A DNA stretch of 43,326 nucleotides from JBMFOH01 sp049969715 [NCBI: bacterium] (GTDB lineage Bacteria > DUMJ01). Shown in pieces: positions 1-8,199 of the stretch. Location of the stretch: assembly GCA_049969715.1 (NCBI GenBank), contig JBMFOH010000015.1, positions 1-43,326 of the forward strand, read 5' to 3'. The position numbers and the translations under genes were made by a program. The notes under the pieces are model-generated. The model saw nothing but the letters and a program-made list of their open reading frames with translations. It did not search any database and was not told the origin of the DNA. Position 1 is the stretch's first letter. Each line of letters starts with the position of its first letter.

Positions 1-109
1 ATTTGAAGTATCTAGTAAATTCCTGGCCGTCGTCTCTCATAAATGTAGCCATATTAGTAGAGAGTGAGACATCTATACCAACTATTAGTGAGTTACTAAT
101 GTAATTCAC
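1..109 (-). CDS. IS110-family transposase, N-terminal fragment (runs off the window)
   Basis: The minus strand reads 36 open codons from 109 to the window edge. The peptide contains IVGIDVSLSTNMATFMRDDG, the opening beta-strand of the DEDD (RuvC-like) domain of IS110 transposases; the Asp of GIDVS would be the first catalytic acid. The rest lies beyond base 1. The start is unclear: a strong Shine-Dalgarno stretch (AAAGGGGGTGA, 107-117) lies directly on the GTG at 109, which is too close for normal use. An ATT a few codons in has normal spacing. No in-frame ATG or TTG is present upstream. Family assignment rests on a short N-terminus, so specificity within IS110 is unknown. Confidence 0.6.
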   Translation of the reverse strand, partial: MNYISNSLIVGIDVSLSTNMATFMRDDGQEFTRYFK

Positions 110-119
110 CCCCTTTCTT

Positions 120-345
120 TTTAGGATAGGAGCTTGATAGGGTATTCCCTGGGGGGAAGAGGATAACAACAGCCTCGCCATTAGAGCATACTATTACTAA
201 CCGGATGCACCTCAGTTTGCTAAGCTGAGGGATTAGTAAAGTATCTCACCCTACGTGTTAGAAGGGTATACCTCAACCCAGGGGTAACAGACTTTCTTAA
301 GAGGACTAAGCCTCACGGAGGCGAAAGTTATAAACCCCTATCTAA
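120..345 (-). ncRNA. Candidate IS110 bridge RNA / structured left end of the insertion sequence
   Basis: The non-coding stretch upstream of the transposase folds well when read on the minus strand. From its 5' end: a stem of 323-328 with 291-296 enclosing hairpin 310-314/318-322; a stem of 285-289 with 256-260 enclosing a 24-nt loop; a long hairpin of 233-239/194-200 extended by 240-244/188-192 and capped by 222-230/210-218; then a CCC-rich loop at 139-154. IS110-group elements are known to encode a bridge RNA in this position, with a 5' stem-loop followed by two guide loops. The two-loop layout here fits, but no covariation can be tested from one copy. Confidence 0.42.
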
Positions 346-378
346 CTCTAGATGATATAATACCCTAGGGAATACCCT
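139..378. repeat. Inverted pair 139-150 / 367-378 linking the ncRNA loop to the probable element end
   Basis: The 12 bases at 139-150 (AGGGTATTCCCT) are the exact reverse complement of 367-378. Extended to 139-154 and 363-378 the match is 15 of 16. A second partial copy, AAGGGTAT at 263-270, also matches 372-379 in inverted orientation. The pair could be guide and target/donor DNA of a bridge RNA, which would place the element boundary near 363-378, or simply short inverted repeats. Confidence 0.5.
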
Positions 379-451
379 TAAATCAATATTAACTTTTCAA
401 GGTACAGGTAATGCAATTTATATCAAAAACTATTATACGAGGAGGTAAATT

Positions 452-1342
452 GTGAGTAGGAAGGTTATTATAGATACTGACATTGGAGATGATATTGATG
501 ATGCTTTGGCTATTGCCTTAGCACTAAACTCTTCCGAACTTGAGGTTATAGGTATTACTACTGTTTTTAGAAATACCACCTTAAGGACAAAGCTAGCCAA
601 AAAGTTATTGGATGTCTTTAACAGGTCAGACATACCTGTGTTTAAAGGGATTGAAAAACCTATATTGAGTGACTGGGATAAGAGTCTTATACCACCTCAA
701 ATAGAGGCAGTTAAGGAAGATATAATCGTAGATGAAAAGACAAGTGCAGTAGATTTTATAGTAGAAAAGATTATGAATTCAGATGAACGTATAACTCTTA
801 TCACTATAGGTCCATTAACTAATATAGCGACCGCTATAATCAAAGAACCTAGATTGAAAGATAGAACAGAGATATATATGATGGGAGGGATGTATTCTCA
901 GGCATTTCCAGAGTGGAATATATATTGTGATCCTGAATCAGCTAGGGTAGTTTTCGACTCAGGGATCCATATAACTATGATAGGGCTCGATGTTACATTA
1001 AAGTGTAGGCTAGATAGGAGTTCTCTAGATAGAATTTATAGCTCTCAGAACAAGAAGGTTAGATTCTTAGCTGAACTTATTAAGATATGGCAAGAGGGAG
1101 ATGAAAGTAGATATCCAATATTACATGATCCGCTTGCAGTTGCAAGCCTCATTAGGCCTGATTTTGTAAGGAAAGAGAATATACATATAAAAGTAGAAAC
1201 TAGAGGAGAATTTACTAGAGGTGTAACTGTAGTAATAGATTCTCCATATGGAGATAGAAAGAATAATTCAAATGTAGATGTATGCATAGATGTAGATAGT
1301 AAAGGATTTATAGGGTTCTTTTTAGATAGGATATTAGGATAG
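452..1342 (+). CDS. Nucleoside hydrolase (IUNH family)
   Basis: A 296-residue protein of the inosine/uridine-preferring nucleoside hydrolase family, which cleaves the N-glycosidic bond of ribonucleosides to give base and ribose. The N-terminal Ca2+-binding motif DTDIGDDIDDALA is at residues 8-20, MGG at 144-146, the WNIYCDPESA substrate loop near 155-164, and the conserved HDPLAV at 225-230. Length is normal for the family. The GTG start at 452 is set by GAGGAGGT at 439-446. It heads a run of sugar-processing genes, so ribose-like sugars, or a related N- or O-glycoside, may feed the same pathway. Base specificity cannot be read from the sequence. Confidence 0.88.
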   Translation: MSRKVIIDTDIGDDIDDALAIALALNSSELEVIGITTVFRNTTLRTKLAKKLLDVFNRSDIPVFKGIEKPILSDWDKSLIPPQIEAVKEDIIVDEKTSAVDFIVEKIMNSDERITLITIGPLTNIATAIIKEPRLKDRTEIYMMGGMYSQAFPEWNIYCDPESARVVFDSGIHITMIGLDVTLKCRLDRSSLDRIYSSQNKKVRFLAELIKIWQEGDESRYPILHDPLAVASLIRPDFVRKENIHIKVETRGEFTRGVTVVIDSPYGDRKNNSNVDVCIDVDSKGFIGFFLDRILG

Positions 1343-1405
1343 ATAACAGGGAGGAGAACCATTTTTGAAATTACTTTAGGGTTATCTTAATCTAGGAGGT
1401 TTAGT

Positions 1406-3475
1406 ATGAGTTTTAATAATTATTGGTTTTCTAGAGATTATCGTCGTAATCTAGTGGATATGCATATTGAGGATTGGGATGAAAGATTTCTATCTCAGTT
1501 TGATTCCAAAAGATATGTAGAATTGTTAAAGATAGCTAAAGTTACTACCGCGATGATATATGCCAATTCTCATGTAGGTTATTGCTATTGGCCTACAAAG
1601 ACAGGTTATATGCATAGAGGAATAAAAGGAAAAGATATCCTTGGAGAAATGATTGATCTATGTCATAAAGAAGGTATTAATGTTGTTATCTATTATAGTC
1701 TTATATTCAATAACTGGGCATATGAAAAAGAACCTTCTTGGAGAATAGTCCTTGCCGATGGGAAGGCTTCAAGAGTATGGACAGGACGTTATGGAGTTTG
1801 TTGTCCTAATTCTGGATATAGAGAATTCGTCCTAAGTCAAATAGAAGAGCTTTGTAGAAATTACAATTTTGAAGGTATTTTCTTTGATATGACATTTTGG
1901 CCTGCTGTATGTTACTGTAAATCTTGTCAAGAGAGGTTCTTTAAAGAGACAGGGAAAGAGCTTCCAAAGATTATTGATTGGGAAGATCCGGATTGGGTTA
2001 GATTTCAAAGAAAGAGGGAAGAATGGCTTTCAGAATTTGCTCATCTTACTACTAATAAGGTAAAAACTATAAATCCGAATATTTCAGTAGAGCATCAATT
2101 TTCTACCTGTGTGGCTGACTGGAGTTTTGGAGTAACTTCAGAAATTTCTAGAGCTAGTGACTATTGCGGAGGAGATTTTTATGGGGGCTCCTTACAAGAG
2201 TCATTTATCTGTAAACTATACTATAATCTTACTAATGATCAGCCTTTTGAGTTTATGACGAGTAGATGTATAGACTTAAGAGACCACACAACAACAAAGC
2301 CAAAAGAACATCTGGAGGCTCAAGTCTATTCAGCTTTATCCAATGGAGGAGCATTCCTCTTTATAGATGCTATTGACCCAGTGGGAACTTTAAATAAGAA
2401 AATCTATGAGACAATGGGAGAAATATACAGTAGGGTGAGGGATTATGAAAAATGCATCGGTGGGAAACTATGTCAGGATGTTGGAGTTTACTTTAGCTTC
2501 GAATCGAAGTTTGATCCAAAGGACAAAGGGAAGAATGTTTTAGAAAGTGCTCGTAAACAGCCTCATCTAGATTCAGCGCTAAATACCGCTAAAAGCTTAA
2601 TAAGTAGTCATATCCCTTTTGGTATAATAACTAAGAAAAATCTTAGTGAACTATCAAAATATAAACTTATTATTCTTCCTAATGTTTTAATGATGGATGA
2701 AGAAGAGGTAAGTGCCTTTAGAGATTATGTTGCTTCTGGTGGTAGATTATATGCAAGTTATTATACCTCACTCTTAGACAAAAATGGTAATAAAAGAGAA
2801 GACTTTATGCTTGCCGATGTCTTTGGAGTCTCATATATAGGCAAGACCCAAGAAGAGGTAACTTATATAAGTCCTTGCCAAGAACTTTCGGAGATTTTTG
2901 GAGATGTCTCTTCTAAATATCCTCTTACTTTATTTAGCTCACAGATAAAGGTAAAGCCTCTTAATAGAGAAGAGGTTATAGCTCATATCAAGTTACCATA
3001 TACTAATCCTTCAGATACTACAAAGTTTGCATCTATACATTCAAATCCCCCTGGTGTTGATACAGATTATCCTGCTATTATAAGGAGAAGATTTGGAAAG
3101 GGAGAAGTTGTATGGATTGCAGGTCCTTTAGAAATGATAGAGCATGAAACACACAGACAGTTATTTATTAGGCTTATTAAATCTCTGATAAAAGAAGGAT
3201 TTTCATTTGAAGTAGATGCTCCCAAGTCAGTAGAAGTTACTATGTTTTATCAAGAAGAGAATAGAAGATATATTGTTAACCTTCTAAACTTTCAGCAAGA
3301 GTTACCAAATATCCCTGTATCTGACATAAAACTTAGAATTAAAACTGAAGATAAAACTTTCTCTAGAGTAGTAATTTTGCCAGAAGAAGTATCTTTAAAT
3401 TTTGAGAGTAGAGAAGGATATCTAGAAGTTGAAATTCCAAGACTAGATACATTTCTGATGCTCGGTATTTATTAA
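1406..3475 (+). CDS. Cytoplasmic glycoside hydrolase-like protein (GHL6 / beta-galactosidase trimerisation domain)
   Basis: A 689-residue protein. Residues about 15-340 look like a TIM-barrel of the hypothetical glycosyl hydrolase 6 (GHL6) group: an early motif with HVGYCYWPTKTG (56-67), GVCCPNSGYREFV (130-142), and EGIFFDM (156-162) whose D161 is a good nucleophile candidate. It is followed by the typical CYCKSCQERF cysteine cluster (169-178). Residues about 370-610 resemble the class-I-glutamine-amidotransferase-like trimerisation domain of GH42 enzymes, followed by a small beta domain. There is no signal peptide, so it acts inside the cell on an imported oligosaccharide or glycoside. AGGAGG at 1395-1400 sets the start. 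Enzymes of this group are often annotated as alpha-L-fucosidase or beta-galactosidase, but the substrate is not predictable. Confidence 0.72.
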   Translation: MSFNNYWFSRDYRRNLVDMHIEDWDERFLSQFDSKRYVELLKIAKVTTAMIYANSHVGYCYWPTKTGYMHRGIKGKDILGEMIDLCHKEGINVVIYYSLIFNNWAYEKEPSWRIVLADGKASRVWTGRYGVCCPNSGYREFVLSQIEELCRNYNFEGIFFDMTFWPAVCYCKSCQERFFKETGKELPKIIDWEDPDWVRFQRKREEWLSEFAHLTTNKVKTINPNISVEHQFSTCVADWSFGVTSEISRASDYCGGDFYGGSLQESFICKLYYNLTNDQPFEFMTSRCIDLRDHTTTKPKEHLEAQVYSALSNGGAFLFIDAIDPVGTLNKKIYETMGEIYSRVRDYEKCIGGKLCQDVGVYFSFESKFDPKDKGKNVLESARKQPHLDSALNTAKSLISSHIPFGIITKKNLSELSKYKLIILPNVLMMDEEEVSAFRDYVASGGRLYASYYTSLLDKNGNKREDFMLADVFGVSYIGKTQEEVTYISPCQELSEIFGDVSSKYPLTLFSSQIKVKPLNREEVIAHIKLPYTNPSDTTKFASIHSNPPGVDTDYPAIIRRRFGKGEVVWIAGPLEMIEHETHRQLFIRLIKSLIKEGFSFEVDAPKSVEVTMFYQEENRRYIVNLLNFQQELPNIPVSDIKLRIKTEDKTFSRVVILPEEVSLNFESREGYLEVEIPRLDTFLMLGIY

Positions 3476-3674
3476 AAGAAAGTTAACTATGCTATAATTA
3501 AGGCAGAGCAAGAAATATTAGAGGTGAGTAGATAATGTTAATAGAATATAAGGAGATATACGAAGAGAGTCTACTATAATAAAAATGGATAAGAGGATAC
3601 TTAAGTAAGCTAGGATAGAAAGAGAAGAGTGGCTAAAAAAGGAATAGAAATTATCAAATATTAGGGAGGTTTTT
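3476..3674. other. Intergenic stretch, no recognised gene
   Basis: These 199 bases between two glycosidase genes hold a TATAAT at 3492-3497, a short broken reading frame and the ribosome-binding site of the next gene (GGGAGG near 3664). All frames are interrupted. It may be a decayed gene; nothing in it is recognisable. Confidence 0.3.
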
Positions 3675-5294
3675 ATGAGATATGTAATGCAGAATTGCAC
3701 AATCGAGTGGTCTTACGAGTCTGAAAAAGTTTATTCTGATCCGTTTAATGATATAGAACTCTCAGTTATATTTATCGATCCAGATAAAGAAGAAAAGATT
3801 GTTCCTGCTTTTTGGGATGGAGAAAATACATGGAGGGTCCGTTATTCAAGTCCTAAGATAGGAAGACATACTTTTCGTACAGTCTCGTCTGACCCATCTA
3901 ATTCCAGCCTGAATGACCAGAAGGGAGAATTAGAAATTGTTCCTTATGAGGGAGATAATCCCCTTTTTAAGCATGGTCCTATTAAGGTAAGTGAAAATAA
4001 GAGACACTTAGAGTATATAGATGGGACTCCTTTTTTCTGGTTAGGGGATACTTGGTGGATGGGTCTATGTAAGAGACTCTCTTGGCCTGAAGAGTTTCAG
4101 ATTTTAACTCAGGATAGAGTAGAAAAAGGATTCTCTGTGATTCAGATCGTAGCAGGTCTTTATCCCGATATGCCTCCTTTTGACCCAAGAGGTGCAAATG
4201 AGGCAGGGTTTCCCTGGGAGAAAGATTATTCTACGATAAATCCAGACTATTTTGATATGGCAGATCTAAGAATAAGTTGGCTTATTAGATCAGGGCTTGT
4301 CCCTTGTATTGTAGGATGTTGGGGATACTATCTTCCTTGGCTTGGGATAGAAAAGATGAAAAAACATTGGAGATACTTAGTTGCAAGATATTCCGCATTT
4401 CCAGTTGTATGGTGTTTAGCAGGAGAGTATGATATGCCTTATTATCTTTCGAAAGAAAAAGAAAAAGATAAAAAGACTCAGAAGGATGGATGGATAGAAT
4501 TGGGAAGATATCTATGTGAGATAGACCCATACCATCATCCTATTACTGTTCACCCAGGAACGTATGCTAGAGAAAATACTGATATTTTGAAGGTTTTAGA
4601 TTTTGATATGCTTCAAACAGGACATAGTGATAATAGTTTGAGAAATACTGTCTTTCGAGTCCAGCAGTCATACTATGGAGAACCCAGAATGCCAGTAGTT
4701 AATGGGGAAGTATGTTATGAAGGGATTGGTGGTCAATGTAAAGAACAGATACAAAGACTTATGTTCTGGGCAACTATCTTGAATGGTGCTTGTGGTTATA
4801 CCTACGGAGCAAATGGAATCTGGCAGGTGAATAGAAAAAATGAACCTTTTGGACCTTCTCCTCATGGGATGAGCTGGGGAGATACCCCTTGGGAAGAGGC
4901 ATATAAATTCCCTGGTTCAAAACAGTTAGGAATTGCCAAGAGATTATTGGAGAAATATCAGTGGTGGAGATTTGAGCCACATCCAGAGTGGGTAGAAGTG
5001 GAAATATTGGAGGAGAATAGAAAGAACAATTATTATCCTTATTGTGCTGGGATTCCTAAAGAGGTAAGGATTATATATCTACCTTTCTTTTACAACAATT
5101 TTAAGATAAGAGATTTGGAAGATAGTGTTTCATATAAAGCATACCTTTTCAATCCTGCAAATGGAGATGAAATTGATATTGGAATTGTTATACCTAATGG
5201 AGATAGGAAGTGGCAATTACCAGAACTTGTAGAAGGTTCAGGGATGAGATTACCAATATATCAAGACTGGGTTTTAGTCTTGGAGGTGAAGTAA
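3675..5294 (+). CDS. DUF5060/DUF4038 glycoside hydrolase (apiosidase-like, GH140 relatives)
   Basis: A 539-residue protein. Residues about 8-92 form an N-terminal Ig-like DUF5060 domain. Residues about 105-430 form a DUF4038 (beta/alpha)8 barrel, starting with the hallmark DGTPFFWLGDTWW (116-128). Candidate acid/base and nucleophile are E251 in CLAGEYD and E345 in VVNGEVCYEG. A C-terminal beta domain ends the protein. The characterised relatives include apiosidases that remove apiose from rhamnogalacturonan II, but the family is broad. There is no signal peptide, which suggests a cytoplasmic role on small imported saccharides. It lies directly upstream of sugar isomerase and dehydrogenase genes (4 bp gap), supporting a catabolic operon. 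Confidence 0.8.
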   Translation: MRYVMQNCTIEWSYESEKVYSDPFNDIELSVIFIDPDKEEKIVPAFWDGENTWRVRYSSPKIGRHTFRTVSSDPSNSSLNDQKGELEIVPYEGDNPLFKHGPIKVSENKRHLEYIDGTPFFWLGDTWWMGLCKRLSWPEEFQILTQDRVEKGFSVIQIVAGLYPDMPPFDPRGANEAGFPWEKDYSTINPDYFDMADLRISWLIRSGLVPCIVGCWGYYLPWLGIEKMKKHWRYLVARYSAFPVVWCLAGEYDMPYYLSKEKEKDKKTQKDGWIELGRYLCEIDPYHHPITVHPGTYARENTDILKVLDFDMLQTGHSDNSLRNTVFRVQQSYYGEPRMPVVNGEVCYEGIGGQCKEQIQRLMFWATILNGACGYTYGANGIWQVNRKNEPFGPSPHGMSWGDTPWEEAYKFPGSKQLGIAKRLLEKYQWWRFEPHPEWVEVEILEENRKNNYYPYCAGIPKEVRIIYLPFFYNNFKIRDLEDSVSYKAYLFNPANGDEIDIGIVIPNGDRKWQLPELVEGSGMRLPIYQDWVLVLEVK

Positions 5295-5298
5295 AATT

Positions 5299-6114
5299 AT
5301 GCGAACTTGTATAAATGAAGCTACCACAATGCCTTATTCTCTAGAAGAGGATGTTATATCAGCTAGTAAGGCGGGTTTTGAAGGAATAGAACTATGGGTC
5401 GATAAAGTAAAAAAGTATCTTGAGCCTAATTCAGTAGATAATTTGAAAGAATTACTAGAGAGGAATAATCTAAAACCTGCGTCTATATGCCCTTTCTTCT
5501 TAAACACTTTTGGAGACCAAGAAGCTTCTACCCAGAATATAGAGTGGGGAGCTAAGATTGCAAGTAAGATTAACTGTGAGATACTCTTAGTCTGTCCTGA
5601 TGCTCCTCCTAAAGGAATAGAGTATAAAGAGGCTATTAAGAGGGCTGGAGAATTTGCTAAAAGATGTGCAGAAATTACTAGTAATTATGGCGTGAAATTA
5701 GCTATAGAACCATTAGGGATGCATCCGTTTGTCCCTGGACCAAAGGAAGCGTTAGAGATAATTGAAACTGCAAATCATAATTCTTTAGGGCTTATAATAG
5801 ATACTTTCCATTATTATAAATCAGGAGTTACCCTTGAAGATATAGAAGCTATTCCTATAGAAAAACTACTTCTTGTCCATATCAATGACTGTGAGGACCT
5901 TCCTAGGGAAGAATTGACTGATAAGAACAGATTATACCTTGGTTTAGGTGTAATACCCCTTAAGGAGACCTTAGAGATATTAAAAAAGAAAGGTTATACT
6001 GGTTTTCTCTCTGTAGAGATCTTTAGAGATGAATATTGGGAAAAGCCTATTGATGATATAACTAGACTAGCCTTTGAATCTTTGCAGAGTCTTCTAGAGG
6101 CCTTAGATGGATAA
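5299..6114 (+). CDS. Sugar phosphate isomerase/epimerase (xylose-isomerase-like TIM barrel)
   Basis: A 271-residue protein of the AP-endonuclease-2/xylose-isomerase-like barrel family. Visible markers are the N-terminal SASKAGFEGIELWVD (about residues 22-36), the metal-ligand Glu in LAIEPLG (about 132-138), IIDTFHYYKSG (about 163-173), LLVHINDCED (about 193-202) and the C-terminal GFLSVEIF. These Glu, Asp and His residues bind the divalent metal in the family. The enzyme probably isomerises or epimerises a free or oxidised sugar made by the dehydrogenases downstream. The ATG follows the previous gene by 4 bp with its SD inside that gene. Its 3' end overlaps the next gene by 8 bp. Confidence 0.82.
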   Translation: MRTCINEATTMPYSLEEDVISASKAGFEGIELWVDKVKKYLEPNSVDNLKELLERNNLKPASICPFFLNTFGDQEASTQNIEWGAKIASKINCEILLVCPDAPPKGIEYKEAIKRAGEFAKRCAEITSNYGVKLAIEPLGMHPFVPGPKEALEIIETANHNSLGLIIDTFHYYKSGVTLEDIEAIPIEKLLLVHINDCEDLPREELTDKNRLYLGLGVIPLKETLEILKKKGYTGFLSVEIFRDEYWEKPIDDITRLAFESLQSLLEALDG

Positions 6115-7168
6115 AGTAAAACTTGTCTTTGTTGGTGTTGGCAATATGGGGCAGTGTGCCCATCTTAAAAATTATGCCATTATCCCAGACTGTGAAGTTG
6201 TTGCTCTTGCTGAGTTGAGAGAAGAGTTGGGTAAGAAAGTTGCTCAGCGTTATGGGGTCCCTAAAGTATATAAAAATTATAAAGAGATGTTAGATAATGA
6301 GGACTTTGATGGAATTGTAGCAGTTCAACCTTTTACAAGGCACGGAATTCTTATCCCAAAATTATTGAAAGCTAAAGTTCCTATATTTATAGAGAAACCT
6401 CTAGCTAGCTCTGTTGAAGTGGGAGAGAAGATTGCGGAAGCTGTAAAGAAGATGGGAACTTGGATTATGGTGGGGTATCATAAGAGGAGTGATCCTGCTA
6501 CTATATATACAAAATCTAATATAGAAGAGTTTAAAAGGTCTGGCGAGATTGGGAAGTTAAAGTATATTCGTATCACTATGCCACCAGGAGACTGGATTGC
6601 TGGTGGTTTTAATGACTTAATAAAGACAGAGGAGTCTTATCCAAAACTTGAGCAAGACCCTCCACCAACGGATATGGATGAGAAGACTTATAGAAGATAT
6701 GTAGAATTTGTTAACTATTATATACATCAGGTAAACTTATTGAGGTATCTTTTAGGAGAACCTTATAGAGTAAAATATGCTGATCTATCAGGTGTCGTAA
6801 TGGCAGTAGAATCAGAAAGTGGAATTCCAGGGATAATTGAGATGGCTCCATATTCAACTACTATTGATTGGCAGGAGTCTGCCTTAATATCATTTGAGCA
6901 TGGATATATAAAGCTTAACTTGCCTGCGCCACTAGCATATAATCGTCCAGGTAAGGTAGAAATCTTTAAAGACCCAGGTAATGGAAAGACCCCTGAAACT
7001 ATTATTCCACAACTACCTTGGGTGCATGCGATGTATAGTCAAGCTGTAAACTTTATTAGGGCTGTAAGAGGAGAGACAAGACCACTGTGCGATGCAGAAG
7101 AGGCGTTAGAAGACTTAAAGGTTGCTAAAGATTATATAATATTATTAAAAAGGAGTGAGTCTATATGA
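6107..7168 (+). CDS. Gfo/Idh/MocA-family NAD(P)-dependent oxidoreductase
   Basis: A 353-residue protein with an N-terminal Rossmann fold (VFVGVGNMGQCAHLKNY, residues 7-23) followed by the family motif EKPLAS (about 97-102), where the Lys is catalytic, and GYHKR (about 125-129). The C-terminal alpha/beta domain carries the substrate His region YYIHQVNLLRYLLG. Family members oxidise or reduce cyclic sugars, inositols or glycosides, and several act by oxidising C3 to allow glycoside cleavage. Here it sits between an isomerase/epimerase and a polyol dehydrogenase in one translationally coupled set (8 bp and 4 bp overlaps), so a step in the same sugar pathway is likely. Its exact substrate is unknown. 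Confidence 0.87.
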   Translation: MDKVKLVFVGVGNMGQCAHLKNYAIIPDCEVVALAELREELGKKVAQRYGVPKVYKNYKEMLDNEDFDGIVAVQPFTRHGILIPKLLKAKVPIFIEKPLASSVEVGEKIAEAVKKMGTWIMVGYHKRSDPATIYTKSNIEEFKRSGEIGKLKYIRITMPPGDWIAGGFNDLIKTEESYPKLEQDPPPTDMDEKTYRRYVEFVNYYIHQVNLLRYLLGEPYRVKYADLSGVVMAVESESGIPGIIEMAPYSTTIDWQESALISFEHGYIKLNLPAPLAYNRPGKVEIFKDPGNGKTPETIIPQLPWVHAMYSQAVNFIRAVRGETRPLCDAEEALEDLKVAKDYIILLKRSESI

Positions 7169-8190
7169 AGGTGGCAGTTCTAGAAAAGATAAGAAATGTT
7201 TCTATAGAGGAGAGGGAAATTCCAAAACCTAAAGAAGATGAGGTTTTAGTAAGAATTAAATCAGTAGGGGTTTGTGGGTCTGATATACATTACTATAATG
7301 AGGGAAGGATAGGTTCTTTTGTAGTAGAAAAGCCTATAATCTTAGGACATGAATCTTCAGGAGAGGTAGTTGAGGTTGGGTCTAAAGTAAAATCTCTTAA
7401 AGTGGGAGATAGGGTGGCATTAGAGCCTGGGATTCCTTGTAGGAAGTGTAATTACTGTAAGACGGGAAGATATAATTTATGTCCTGATGTAGTATTTATG
7501 GCAACACCTCCTGTTGATGGGGCTTTTGCCGAATATGTTGTGCATCCAGAAGACTTTGCATTCAAGCTTCCAGATAATGTTTCCTATGATGAAGGGGCTT
7601 TAATGGAGCCTCTGTCTGTAGGCATTTATGCATCTAATAGGGCTAGAGTAAGACCTGGAAATAGTGTCTTAATCTTTGGTGCTGGACCGATTGGTTTAGT
7701 AACACTTCAATCTGCGAAGGCTTATGGTGCAGAGAATGTTATTGTCGTTGATATAAATGATTTTAGACTGTCAAAGGCTAAAGAGCTTGGGGCTGATTAT
7801 ACTATAAATAGTAAAATTGAAAACCTAGAGAGGATAAAGGAGATTTTCCCTGATGGCTTAGATATAGTCTTTGATGCTTCTGGGAATTCCTCTGTAATAA
7901 GAGAGACTACAAGATTTGCCAAAAGGGGAGGCAAGATAGTTTTTATAGGATTAGCATCTGAAGATTATATAGGGCTCAATATAAATGAAATAACTTCAAA
8001 AGAATTAGACCTTCTTGGTATATTTAGATATGCCAATGTCTACAAGAAGGCTATAGATTTAGTTGCCAAGGGAAAGATAGATTTAAAAACTCTTGTTACG
8101 CATCACTTTCCTCTAGAACAGACTCAAGAGGCTTTGGAATTTGCAGATAAAAATAAGGATAAGTGTATAAAAGTGATAGTAAACCCGTAA
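7165..8190 (+). CDS. Zinc-dependent polyol/sorbitol-type dehydrogenase
   Basis: A 341-residue medium-chain dehydrogenase. The catalytic zinc site is shown by VCGSDIHYY (36-44) and LGHESSGEV (about 60-68). The structural zinc loop has four Cys in GIPCRKCNYCKTGRYNLC (about 89-106), followed by the ATPPVDGAFAEYV signature seen in sorbitol/xylitol dehydrogenases. The NAD-binding motif FGAGPIGLV is near 171-179. It oxidises a secondary alcohol of a polyol or sugar acid with NAD+. The start overlaps the previous stop by 4 bp (ATGA), implying translational coupling. L-threonine dehydrogenase is a related alternative, but the PPVDG loop and the context favour a polyol. Confidence 0.85.
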   Translation: MKVAVLEKIRNVSIEEREIPKPKEDEVLVRIKSVGVCGSDIHYYNEGRIGSFVVEKPIILGHESSGEVVEVGSKVKSLKVGDRVALEPGIPCRKCNYCKTGRYNLCPDVVFMATPPVDGAFAEYVVHPEDFAFKLPDNVSYDEGALMEPLSVGIYASNRARVRPGNSVLIFGAGPIGLVTLQSAKAYGAENVIVVDINDFRLSKAKELGADYTINSKIENLERIKEIFPDGLDIVFDASGNSSVIRETTRFAKRGGKIVFIGLASEDYIGLNINEITSKELDLLGIFRYANVYKKAIDLVAKGKIDLKTLVTHHFPLEQTQEALEFADKNKDKCIKVIVNP

Positions 8191-8199
8191 GGAGGCAGT

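Noticed and set aside
3476-3674. Possible small gene between the two glycosidase genes
   Set aside because: All frames contain stops within a few dozen bases and no domain is recognisable.
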